From assembly GCA_033398695.1 (NCBI GenBank), contig CM065801.1, positions 9,176,001-9,240,000 on the forward strand: 64,000 nt of DNA. Reading direction: 5' to 3'. Source of the stretch: Orobanche coerulescens (lineage: Eukaryota > Streptophyta > Magnoliopsida > Lamiales > Orobanchaceae). Of the stretch, positions 12,801 through 23,349 are shown piece after piece. The position numbers were made by a program, and so were the translations under genes. Each line of letters starts with the position of its first letter. The stretch's first letter is position 1. Under the pieces are notes generated by a model. It searched no databases and was not told where the DNA came from. It saw only the letters and a program-made list of their open reading frames with translations.

Positions 12801-13053
12801 TAGTGTTACACTTAGCCAATTCGATTATTCTTGTCCAGCGTCTCGACATATCAAAAGCGAACATAAGACACACTGAACACAAACACTGAATCGATAATAT
12901 TCTTAAATACAATTGTCGACCAAATACAACAATTATACCAATACGACATCTCGGTCCTTCATTATTTTATCCATCTGCATGGATTCCACGCTGTACAACA
13001 TAACTCGGATAAAATAATATTAAACATCAGTAGTAGAAATTTCGGATATTACA

Positions 13054-15301
13054 TTCTACACCACTTAAAATAAGTTTCGTCCTCGAAACTTGCAATCCGT
13101 CATAAAACAAACAAACATACCGTTCAACCCAAAATATCCCAAAACCATCACGACAATGATCAATCATCATCACTATTGAATAACCACAACAGCATACTTA
13201 CCAATGCGCAAAGTCGAGGATCTCCTGAGATACTAGCTAGTGACCTCACTGTAAAGTCTCAATACACTTTACAATCACAATTCCTTGAGTCTCAACAAAA
13301 TATATCACCTTCAGATGAAGCAATCTACCCGAATCAAATTGCATGCACTTTGATTCCATAATCAAGTCCCAATTAGATAAAGCGAATAATACACAATACA
13401 TCTGCGAAACAACTGCCCAAAACAACGATACGAATCCCGAAACATTGACACAAAATCCGAACGCTCAGATGATCACCAACAATGATCAACAATCAACCGA
13501 ATTTATCATCGACATGATAAATTCCAATATGACCTACCAGAGGTCAAAACACAATCGAGAATATCATCAACGTGATCAACACAGAACCACATAAACAAAT
13601 ATACGAAAGAATAACATTCTCAAAATGACACCAATCACATACGGTGTATCTCAATAAACATACCCGTGGTGAGCATATCCCTCGGCGTACGAACAACCAA
13701 TCACAACCGTCGAACATATAAAAATTATACATGGAGTGGGAACAACCAATCGATACTCAAAACAACCGGACATGAGGTCAACAACCCCAAATGCACTTAC
13801 AAAGAAATCATTCGAAGATCACTATGGTAAAGTCGAGCTACTACCATACCAAAGTTCGGATCTCTATTCATCGTACCATAGGAATGTCATAACCAGTTCA
13901 TGAGTCACACTCGCAACTTCACTATGTTATGTACTATGCACCAAATGCGTATGTATATCAATCATACTTTCAAAACCAGTTTGAAATCATATAGTCTCGT
14001 CAAGAAGACAAATTTTTCGAAAATTCTTTCAAGAGTTTGAAAACTCAAAACATAAATTTTCGTAAGACCACGAAATCAATTTTAAAAATTAAATCGGCTC
14101 ACTGGTGCCAAGTTCTCGAGCAAAATTCTTTTCGAATATGCACGATTAAATAAAATGGAATTTATGCAAATGCTTGTGCATATCCATACTCCTGTATACC
14201 ACTTCGGCTCGTCACCAATATCCACTGATATTCCATCGGAAAACCACACGATAGAGTTCCAAAATCTCAAATATAAACTCCGACTAAAAACTCCTTTCCA
14301 CATATGACTCATAGCGTCGGTCATTAACCCATCTGGATCACCTTAAATATGATATGACAAATTATTGAAACGAATCAATACAATGAAAGACTTCCCGAGA
14401 AGTTTCATTTGAACAAGTAAACCAAAGCCTCGAAGGCGGAAATAACATAAGTAAGCGATTGGTAAAGTGTTTCTGGATCTCGGGAGTTTTAGAAAACAAG
14501 AAAAAAAAAACCTTTTGAAACATTAGGGTCTCAGCCCGTATCTCGTTCCACATTAGAAGAATTTTAAAAAGTAGAAAACTCTTTTCGGACTCCAAGTCCT
14601 GAGTTACAAAACTATTTCAAAATCTATTGGGTCTCGGCCCAAAAATCATTTTCCGTAAAACATCCGTAAAACATTCGTTTTGAAAAGTATCGTTTTCAAA
14701 TGCTCAAAAGTAGTTTCATATATCACAAAATGAATTTACATGCTACATGTTCTTCTCAACCATGCACAATATTTCTCCCCAAATGCACAATTCCATTCCA
14801 AAATCTAACCAACATACTGATTTCCAAAATCATAGTTTCTCAAGATCATCAATCCTGTCCCACTCTGACATCTCATACTGTAACGCATGATATCTGCTGA
14901 ATCTCAAAACATATCAACTTAGAACGGCAATAAATCTCAATGAAATTCAAAAATCCAAATACTTACAGATCGTGAAGCGACGATTCCCGTGTAATCTTGG
15001 CACATGTCTCGACTCTAGAAAATACTCGACATGGATATTTTCAAAACACACGTTTGCCAAATCAGTTCGACTCAAGAACACAATACATCTCATTCCAAAG
15101 AATCTCGTTAATGCCATTTGGAAAAGTTATAACAAGCCCAGTACGATACTGGCAAATCACATCACGCACAAGCCTGAGCGAACAATAAAAACTCACGGCT
15201 CTAATATTCGTCAATCGACAACTCGAATGACGCGACAAAAACATGACCCAACTCGACCCAAATGCCTAGGTTTTCTCAACCTAAGCTCTGATACCATATT
15301 C
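13054..15301 (-). other. Internal region 2 of the gypsy array
   Basis: 2248 bp, collinear with internal region 1. No gag, protease, RT or integrase motifs were seen on either strand. The chromovirus-type 3' end is kept beside LTR-B and an intact primer site lies beside LTR-C. Confidence 0.75.
15285..15296 (-). other. Primer-binding site, initiator-Met tRNA
   Basis: The minus strand reads TGGTATCAGAGC, complementary to the 3' end of plant initiator Met tRNA, five bases after the end of LTR-C. This fixes the orientation of the array. Confidence 0.92.
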
Positions 15302-16259
15302 TGTAACACCCCCGATTTAACGGAAATATTACAGTATTTGTGGGCCAGAGATGGCACCACAAGGCTAAAAGAAATTTTCGCAAACATTTACAAATGCCCG
15401 AGGCCAACGACGGTACTATCTTTAAAAATTCACAAAGACTTATAAAATCCATTTATCAAAAACCGTCGTAAAAACTCATTTAAAATCGCAAGGCGAGCAG
15501 TAGACACTCAAAAGTTTAGAAAACGATTTCCAAGGTAACCTCAGATACTAGATAACAAAAGAGCATTTAAAAATACTCACGCAGCGGAAAAAGACCAAAC
15601 ATGAAGAAACTATAGATGCGGAATACAAGAAACAATCAAGAAACTCAATGCACACAACATGTCTAGCCGGTATCCTCAGGAAGCTCATCTCTTCACGACC
15701 GCTACAAGCTCGATACTCGAGAACCTAAAAAGAAATCCCAGACGGGGTCGGCCATAATATCAACAATGATATCAATCACATCACATCAATAATACATACC
15801 AATGAGAATACAGAATAAGAATACGACCCATGTAATCTTACCGCCATAACTTTACTTACTCAAGTAATTCTCATCAGAATAACCATTATCACATTTTACA
15901 TCCTGTACTCGATTAACCAATAAACTCGAACATAATATCTGTATTGTACATCAAACAATACTCAAGATCCTCAAACTATCATAACCAACTCACGATACGG
16001 AAATCTACCATTTCTGACCAATACGATCCATCGAATAATATCATCAAATCCCAAGACGATAACCGATTGTCCACCAAAGACAAGACCAAAGCAAATATGG
16101 AACATACCTCGAGATATGATGTGCCACGATAATCATATCAGTCTAATCCGGGATCAGAACAATGCAATACGGATAAGGTCCTAACATAAGACCTACAAAT
16201 GCATACTCATATGACCGCGTCAATATGATCATAACAATAACAATCATGTATACTCAATG

Positions 16260-16570
16260 GAAATCCGACGATCCAGCGCCCTCAGCATAGATCCACGATG
16301 ATCCTACAGATCAACACGAGGTGGATAACCAACAATATACATATGCACAACAACACATGATAAAATCAATGATGCGAATTCACAAGATTCCATCAACACA
16401 ATACTGGTAATCCAACGATCCAGCGCCCTCAGCATAGATCTCCATGATGATCCCGTCGAACCAACGCATGGTGGAAAACATCCCAACGATCCGGCGCCCT
16501 CGGCATAGATCCCCATGATGATCTCGTCGAACCAACGCATGGTGGACATTCGATCCGGCCCTCGGCATGG
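16260..16570. repeat. Short tandem repeats in LTR-C
   Basis: Same GATCC(A/G)GCGCCCT-based units as at 4611-4920 and 10426-10740. Confidence 0.75.
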
Positions 16571-18134
16571 ATCCTCATAATCCCATCGGATTATTTACAC
16601 AACATAAACAACCTGATATGCATACACATATGCAAATCAACATGTTCATCAACATGAACAACATAACATGCTGCGATAACATGACAATTTACTAGGGCGA
16701 CTCCATGTTCAACAACATGAAAGAAAATGTACGAGACCAAAATAAATAACACTAAACCATAACAATATGGAATACTTGCCCGAGTCCTTGGGAGCAACCT
16801 TGATGTCGATCATCACCGACGATTATCCTCAATGCTCGGCGATCGAGCGTCGATGAACTATAGATACTCATATCCTCGTCTTTACCATAATGTAACCTAG
16901 ATATTCGAACATACCAATAACTGAGATAAAGCATATACATTATGATTTACCTCCCAGAATCGAAAGAACGATATGCGAAATGCGATCCGAATACCCAAAG
17001 TTCACAATAATAATCATCGTCATATGCATTATAAACGAAATGAAATGAAACCATTCATTAAATATTATAACTGAGCACGTAATAACTTGCCTCGATACTG
17101 CGTCGATGATGATGAAGCCGCTACCAGTCATAATGCCTTTGTCTACGAGCTCCTCAGTCCCGATCAAAAGCAATACAATGGATATACTCGAACACGACCG
17201 CAATATCCGGTTATAATCACCGATCAATAGTCTCAACCTATCGAAGAAATCAAATAACACATATCCGATAACAATCAACAACCGATAAAACTAACTAATC
17301 GAACTCAACGGTTCAACACAACCTCGAATAAACACGGTCGAGAACCAACCAAGTCAAACCATCACGAATTCATAATCAAAACACAAAAATCTTGCATGCC
17401 TACTTAGCGCACGTTAAACGCATAACGTGGCGTGCGCTAAGTTGTCCCGTTAGCGTGCGCTAGCCGGTAAGCTTAGCGTGCGATAATGCTGTAACTTGGC
17501 ATGGATTCCAAACATCGACTCACATCTTGCGACTACGAAACCGAATGAAGGAAGACATAAATCTCCATATCTCTTGAAGATAAACGACCACATAATTATC
17601 ACCATGATCATGTCAATGTCCATATATCAATAACAACATCAACAATCAAACCGACTTGATAACAAGGATCGTATCATGCTAAATCTGGAATTCAACCTAG
17701 TATCATGATTCATCTCATCTATATCAACCAATATAATTACCAAGATTCAGAAATCCTTCTTAGATCGGGTTAAATGAATCAACATCCTTATGGTATGAAG
17801 AATCTTAACTAACGTCAAAACTCTTATCAAAATTCCATTGAACATCATCATATGATTATCGACATGCTCCTTGCATGAAATCATCCAAGAAAAGCGAACC
17901 ACTAACGAAGGAATACAAAGATTACTGGTTTAGATGAACCAAAAAGAAGAACACTAGAACTCCATCAAAGAATCATGAACAACTTGAAGAACAAGGCTTG
18001 AATCGATCTCTCAATCTAATGTTGTTAAAGATTATCATCTCACGGTGTTTGGGAACCTCCAGAACCTCCCAAAGCTCTCTCTATCGACTGAAGGAGAAAG
18101 AATGGACTAAATGCATCTCAAAACCCGTCTGTCC

Positions 18135-18147
18135 CCTTTTTATAAAG
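18135..18147 (-). promoter_or_regulatory. TATA box of LTR-C (5' LTR promoter)
   Basis: CTTTATAAAAAGGGG on the minus strand. As the 5' LTR, this would be the promoter that transcribes the array. Confidence 0.7.
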
Positions 18148-18156
18148 TATATTACT

Positions 18157-18655
18157 AGCGTGCGCTAAACCTTATGTTTAGCGTGCGCAACAGCCTTAGC
18201 GTGCGCTACCTGACTTTGTTAGCGTGCGCTATCGAAGCCCAGAGGCTCTTGCCTTGCTTCGTAAACTAGCTTACATACGTAATGCCCATGCATTAACGTC
18301 GTAAAACATCCTGCTTAGCGTCGCAAGTCATTTACTTTTAGCGTGCGCTAATACCGATTGACTTGCTACGATCTACACCTACCACGAAGATGCTCGTGAC
18401 CCCACATGCCGAAGCAACCAATAAAGCCAAGATTCCTGTTGGCCGATATACGATTAGCGTGCGCTAATCAACATGCATTAGCGTGCGCTAACACTACATT
18501 ACAACATCCGTTGACTTATCGAACGTCGCGAAAGTGGCACGGTCCACGCGTAGATTCCTTCGATCGGATTGCATTAGCGTCGTTATCTTATATACGTAGC
18601 GTCGCTAAACACGCGATAGCGTGCGCTACTCATGATTATTAGCGTGCGCTAATAG
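18157..18655. repeat. U3 palindromic motif array, LTR-C
   Basis: About 15 TTAGCGTGCGCTAA-type motifs directly upstream of the LTR-C TATA on the minus strand. Confidence 0.82.
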
Positions 18656-18932
18656 TGTTACACTTAGCCAATTTCAGCTATTCTTGTCCAACGTCTCGAC
18701 ATATCAAAAACGAACATAAGACACACTGAACACAAACACTGAATCCAATAATATTCTTAAATACAATTGTCGACCAAATACAACAATTATACCAATACTG
18801 ACATCTCAGTCCTTCATTATTTTATCCATACTGTACAGATTTCACGCTGTACAACATAACTCGGATAAAATAATATTAAACATCAGTAGTAGAAATTCCG
18901 GATATTACAATAACACATAAATGATTCAGATC

Positions 18933-19155
18933 CTGCTCTCAAAGAAGAAGCAGTTAATAAAATAAATCCTACTCTGGAGAAGTAGTTAATCGATTTCCTG
19001 CTCTGAAGAAGCAGTTGAAAGAAATAAATCCTACTCTGGAGAAGTAGTTGATCGATTATCTAAATCCTGCTCTGAAGAAGCAGTTGAAAGAAATAAATCC
19101 TACTCTGAAGAAGTAGTTGATCAATGATTCAAATCCTGCTCTCGAAGAAGAAGCC
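18933..19155 (+). repeat. Alternating hairpin array in the copia-like element
   Basis: Seven short hairpins are spaced about 30-37 bases apart. Stems CTGCT/AGCAG (18933-18953, 18998-19014, 19067-19083, and an imperfect one at 19136-19154) alternate with CTACT/AGTAG (18969-18985, 19031-19047, 19100-19116). Loops are close to CTGAAGA or CTGGAGA. The G-to-A change in one arm is matched by C-to-T in the other. One more member is at 3440-3457, before the nested insertion. Confidence 0.8.
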
Positions 19156-19737
19156 AAAATGATGGATATAATATTCGATCTCCATGATTAAACATGAACG
19201 AAGAAAATTGAGCAAGTGATACCATAAGCTATCACCAATTAATTAAAGAAGATCCCATGCAAACTGCATGATGGGATCATTTGACAAGTGATATGGAAAA
19301 TATCACTGGAAAATAATTGCTCAATAAATCACACGTTGATTATATCACATGGTGGGATCATTGAAATCATATTGATTGGCAATATTCATGGGGAAACATA
19401 TATCACATATTTGTGAAAATATTGTATTTGCATAAAAACAAATGATGGTCTTATTATTGCTGAAGAAGCACACAACAGTCGAAGTGAAATATCGAAACTA
19501 GCTGAAAGGCAGTAAACACTCGACAATATGAAACGCGAAAAAGAAAATACATATGAAACCCATAAAAAGAAAAGGGGTGCGTCTCGAGTATAAAACTCCG
19601 TAACTCTGCCACCCCACGGCATAAGGGTTTATAATGAAAGATCTAAATGATCTAAACTTCTTTTAGTTTGGCGCCAATAACTTTGTGGTGATGAGCTTTG
19701 ACTTCCAAATTCTTAAGCGAAATATATGCACGAAACT
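19156..19737. other. Internal part of the copia-like element, no gene recognised
   Basis: AT-rich. It contains repeated short phrases (GATCCCATG / CATGATGGGATC; GTGATA...TATCAC) that could pair locally. No protein homology was recognised. Confidence 0.5.
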
Positions 19738-20296
19738 TTATAAGTAGATCGGCACGATGTCGGCACATATTATTATATCTCGTGATGGCTGAGATATAAA
19801 CTTGTGATCTACTCCTTGATCCAGAAAGGCAAGCAAATCGCTGAAGAAATTATTAATATTCAACAAACCTATAGGTTTGGTATGGAAGTCCCGCTCAGCC
19901 CATGACGTGATGTTGAATTTCTCATTGAGTGTGCCATAGCCACCTGGAAGAACAATAAAGGCATCACTATTATTCACCACATACATCAAACTATTATGAA
20001 CAGACTGTGCTTGAAGCATCAACCCAGTTGAACCTCCTATACTACTGGTTCTGACTATGGAAAAGTGTAAGGCACTTGTTACACTTATTCTCTCATTTTG
20101 TGCAGCATCTAAAAGATAACCCAAAAAATCTATGATTACTCCCACCATACAATATATTGATTTTGTGCTTTCCTAATTCTTTTACGAATTGATATGCCAT
20201 ATCTATATGCTGGATATGACCTATCAGTTTGGATCCACCTAAAATACATATAGTTTTAATTAGATGAGATTTATATGAGGATTCTGACAACTCCAT
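19738..20296 (-). pseudogene. LOG-like cytokinin-activating phosphoribohydrolase fragment
   Basis: Minus-strand translation gives a LOG/lysine-decarboxylase-like protein. KTICILGGS and INILYGGS, near the N-terminus, sit in one frame. SDAFIVLPGGYGTLNEKF, with the family signature PGGxGTxxE, and HTKPIGLLNINNFF follow in another, so there is a frameshift near 20110-20150. LOG enzymes release active cytokinin bases from their nucleotide forms in the cytosol. The usual MxxRK segment before SDAF is degraded, and the last helices are cut short by a stop at 19738. Conserved blocks follow one another without large gaps, suggesting capture from a spliced message, though that is inference. It lies inside the copia-like element and antisense to it. 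It is unlikely to encode a working enzyme. Confidence 0.82.
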
Positions 20297-20640
20297 TTTT
20301 CTACACTAGATTTTCAAAATTCTTTTATGAGAGATACATTTTCTGATTTTTGGATCCCAAATTTAAAGAACAAACTTCTTTCTAAACGACAAATGACTTC
20401 ACTATTTTCATTGAAAATGGAGCGGCAGATAAGTCATTACTTTTGACAAAATTACAAAAGAAAACAAAAGATATGATATTATATTTTTCTATGAAAATGG
20501 CGTTACCGATCGGCAATTTGAGAAATTTAAATATTGGAAAACAATATTCATCAACTTGCATTTTTTTTCTATTACCTTATACCAACTTTGATAGAACGGA
20601 CTTACAAACTGGATCTTTTGAGATTAATTTTTCATGACTA
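20297..20640. other. No gene seen
   Basis: AT-rich sequence upstream of the LOG-like fragment. Short ORFs without recognisable domains. Confidence 0.5.
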
Positions 20641-20644
20641 TAAC

Positions 20645-21170
20645 GTTCCCGTTCATCCTTAAATTGTATCCACAAAGCCATTAGTTCACGATGAGCGTAT
20701 CCACTCGGATGTGCATCAAGAATGTTGAATATCATGATCCATAGATTCCTTACTCAATCCATCCTTGATAAATGCTATTTTATCTTCTCGATTTTGGATA
20801 CAAACCCCGCAGATTTGCATCGTGTGTCACATGTCCACCGAGCACATTTATAGCACCCACCTAATCTTTTTGCTCTGCGTTTCTTTGCAAAACTACTCTT
20901 ACACATGCACTGGCATGTACTTAAATGAATTTGAAAATTCGCGGATAGTCGAACTTGTGCTTGATCAACCATCGAATATCTTACGGGATGCCATTTCTCA
21001 TCGGCACCCTTAATCTTTCGAGTCGAGCTCGATAAATTCTTTTATGATATTCACTGGAAGAGATGAATAATATTTACGAAGATTGAAAGCATTGAATCCA
21101 TTATGATATTGGACCCTCGGTATGGGTGAATTTTGTGAATACAATGATAATCTATTTATAGATTGGAATT
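20645..21170 (-). pseudogene. Unidentified gene fragment, Cys-rich, frameshifted
   Basis: On the minus strand three frames give consecutive protein-like pieces: a segment around AFNLRKYYSSLPVNIIKEFI, then a basic Cys-rich piece with CQCMC and GCYKCARWTCDTRC, then one reading HPSGYAHRELMALWIQFKDE. The composition and smooth hand-over between frames look like a once-coding sequence with frameshifts. I do not recognise the family. It has the same orientation as the LOG-like fragment and lies inside the copia-like element, so it may be a third captured host piece. Confidence 0.4.
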
Positions 21171-22060
21171 ACGCGTATGAGATTTGACTCGCGTCTGAAG
21201 CGTATGAACTACGGCTCTCTATATTTGAATAATGAATATAATATGACATGTAGAACAACGACTCCATGTTGATAATGATGTGCAATAATGGCACCGAAAG
21301 ATGATGTGATATGTCGGTAAAATATCTATATGGTGATATAGACACATCATCTTCAAATATTTGTTCTCGATTAATATCAATACTAGCCAATATTGGGAAT
21401 GAATCCCTAATAAATTTGGAATATATTAAGGGGAGTATGGGCCCACTTCCTCTACATGTGAACTACTAGATATTATGGATCCACTAGATAGTCACATGTT
21501 TATATGACTTCGTGTCGAAATTTACGAGATGATTTGCTCACGGTTTGAGCATATATTCCATATCAGTTGAGCTAGTAATATATCCCAAATAAATTTGAAT
21601 AGATCAGAAAGGATCAAGATATGCGCATACAAGTGGGATATCAATTGGCATACTTATTTGAAGTCCTCCGGCCCAATATCGAGAACATAATATATAAACT
21701 CCCATGGTGAAGATGAATCTTGAGATCTTTGGCATATGTGTTTGGTGCTCAAGAAATCTCTCAGCATGAGGGAGTATTGGTAGTTGGAAATATGCGAAAT
21801 GCATCACATTATATCCTCACAATTATATGAACATGAAGTTCAAAGATGCATGATAGATTATTAATTTTTGATACCAACTACAACTGCTTTGATAAATACA
21901 TAATAATTCCCCGAATATGAATCAAAGCAGAGGCATATACTATTGAGAAGTATAAAGACATAATCCCAATGGGTGATTGATAATGAGATATCTCGGCAAG
22001 TTATGTTGCCATGGGGAAATAACTATTGAAAAGTGTCGACACAATATAGCGCTATGAATA
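21171..22060. other. Internal part of the copia-like element, no gene recognised
   Basis: AT-rich, with short minus-strand ORFs only. No domain recognised. Confidence 0.5.
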
Positions 22061-22393
22061 AAATGAGGATATCAATGATTGGAAAGAGGATATCGATAAA
22101 TGATATGAGGATATCCATGATTGTGAAATATGGATATTGGAAATGAGGATATTAAACTCCATGATTTGTGAAAATGAGGATATCAATGATTGGAAAGAGG
22201 ATATCGATAAATGATATGAGGATATCCATGACTGTGAAATATGGATATTGGAAATGAGGATATTAAACTCCATGATTTGTGAAAATGAGGATATCAATGA
22301 TTGGAAAGAGGATATCGATAAATGATATGAGGATATCCATGACTGTGAAATATGGATATTGGAAATAAGGATATTAAAATCCATGATTTGTGA
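22061..22393. repeat. Three tandem copies of a 111-bp unit
   Basis: Units start at 22061, 22172 and 22283 and are almost identical. Each is made of smaller GAGGATAT / GGATATTGG / GATATCC phrases. Because 111 is a multiple of three, the minus strand shows a 37-residue repeat, probably by chance rather than as a protein. Confidence 0.9.
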
Positions 22394-22559
22394 AAATGAG
22401 GATATTGAAATCCATCGAAATTGAAGTATATGCCCTTATAATAAAATGAAATATATGGGCTCTTGAGCGTGACTAAACGAGATTTTGAACATATTATCGG
22501 TGCATGCAATCACTCAAAATAAAAGCGTTGTGAGCGAAAATTATATGTTGTACTCTTTT

Positions 22560-23310
22560 CCTTGGTGAGGTTTTATCCCACCGGGTTTTCAGGAAGGTTT
22601 TTAACGAGGCGGCTAATCACAACAAATATGGAATCTCGAAAGAAATTTGGAATATATTGCAAAGAATATGAGTTCGATATTACAAAACTGCACTGAAGGT
22701 GATACTCGGAGGATTATTTAAATGCCTGGGGCATATTTATAAAATACGCGTTGCACTCTTTTTCCCTTGACTGAGGTTTTGTCCCATTGGATTTTCCTAG
22801 CAAGGTTTTTAACGAGGCAACTGGAATGGCGTATTAGTATGAATAATGTACTCTTTTTCCTTCATTAGGATTTTTCCCACCGGGTTTTTCCTAATAAGGT
22901 TTTAATGAGGCATATTTATGACATAATGAGGAACACTACAAAGATCAAGATTATTCCTCAAGGCTTGAAAATAGAAGGAGTTGTTGTACTCTTTTTCCTT
23001 CGATCAAGTTTTTCCCACTGGGTTTTCTTGACAAGGTTTTAATGAGGCAACACGTGGATACTCCAACAACGAATAGTATACATGACAGATTCACTCAGTT
23101 TTTATCCCACGAGGTTTTACTGAGACGGCACAAGAATATTCATACAAGAACTATCGAGATAAGGGGGAGCAAATTTATGAGATCAGAGATTGCTGAAGTT
23201 TTATCCCACAGGGATTTCCTAGCAACATTATGATGCAACATGATATGATTGCCACAAGCTCCAGTACAAACAGTTTGAAAGTTTTTATCCCATTGGGTTT
23301 TTCTTCAAAC
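22560..23310 (+). repeat. Array of seven hairpins with constant loop and covarying stems
   Basis: A core close to TTTTATCCCAnnGGGTTTT occurs seven times, bordered by arms that pair but differ from copy to copy. Copies: 22560-22597 (CCTT/AAGG, weak); 22765-22805 (CCTTG/CAAGG plus AGG/CCT); 22859-22898 (ATTAGGA/TCCTAAT and CCTT/AAGG); 22997-23035 (TCAAG/CTTGA); 23092-23126 (CTCAGT/ACTGAG); 23190-23225 (TTGCT/AGCAA); 23271-23310 (AGTTTGAA/TTCAAACT). The first four are followed by AAGG(T)nTTAA(C/T)GAGGC. The array ends just before a weak purine tract and the 3' LTR. Similar pyrimidine/GGG repeats are familiar from 3' ends of plant copia elements; the stem covariation is what the sequence shows here. 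Confidence 0.85.
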
Positions 23311-23349
23311 TAGTTCGTGAGATATTTATGTAAATAGTCGTTCGAGGAG

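Larger units (their letters stand above)
9479..13053 (-). repeat. LTR-B of the gypsy array (shared middle LTR)
   Basis: About 3575 bp, serving as the 5' LTR of the left interior and the 3' LTR of the right interior. The first base of TGTAACACCC is altered (CGTAACACCC). It differs from LTR-A and LTR-C mostly by 1-3 base changes at CTG, CAG and CG-rich motifs. Confidence 0.88.
3649..18909 (-). mobile_element. Nested tandem gypsy array LTR-internal-LTR-internal-LTR, non-autonomous
   Basis: Three LTRs of about 3.6 kb alternate with two internal regions of about 2.2 kb, giving a repeat period of about 5.82 kb. On the minus strand each LTR starts TGTAATATCC and ends GTGTTACA. A TGGTATCAGAGC primer site follows the 5' LTR. 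The interior next to the 3' LTR keeps the chromovirus-type end (CGAGGACGAAACTTATTTTAA). No gag or pol domain was recognised in either interior, so this is a LARD-type passenger. Flanks ATACC (3644-3648) and ATAAC (18910-18914) match at 4 of 5 bases, a probable decayed target duplication. The shared middle LTR points to LTR-LTR unequal recombination, or to assembly of one element as two. Confidence 0.88.
15302..18909 (-). repeat. LTR-C of the gypsy array (5' LTR)
   Basis: 3608 bp, plus-strand TGTAACACCC...GGATATTACA. It is the 5' LTR on the minus strand. It keeps more full-length CTG and CAG triplets than LTR-A or LTR-B. Confidence 0.88.

Noticed and set aside
14972..15445. 157-codon ORF across the internal/LTR-C border
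   Set aside because: It crosses the primer site and LTR edge on the strand opposite to the element and is broken in the other unit.
19738..20296. Working LOG enzyme gene
   Set aside because: It needs a frameshift to join its halves, lacks the conserved segment before SDAF, and is truncated inside a mobile element.
22052..22384. 37-residue repeat protein on the minus strand
   Set aside because: It is a by-product of a 111-bp tandem unit being a multiple of three; composition and context do not support a gene.
22061..22393. CRISPR-like regular repeats
   Set aside because: The units are contiguous without unique spacers, the DNA is plant nuclear, and they lie inside a retrotransposon.
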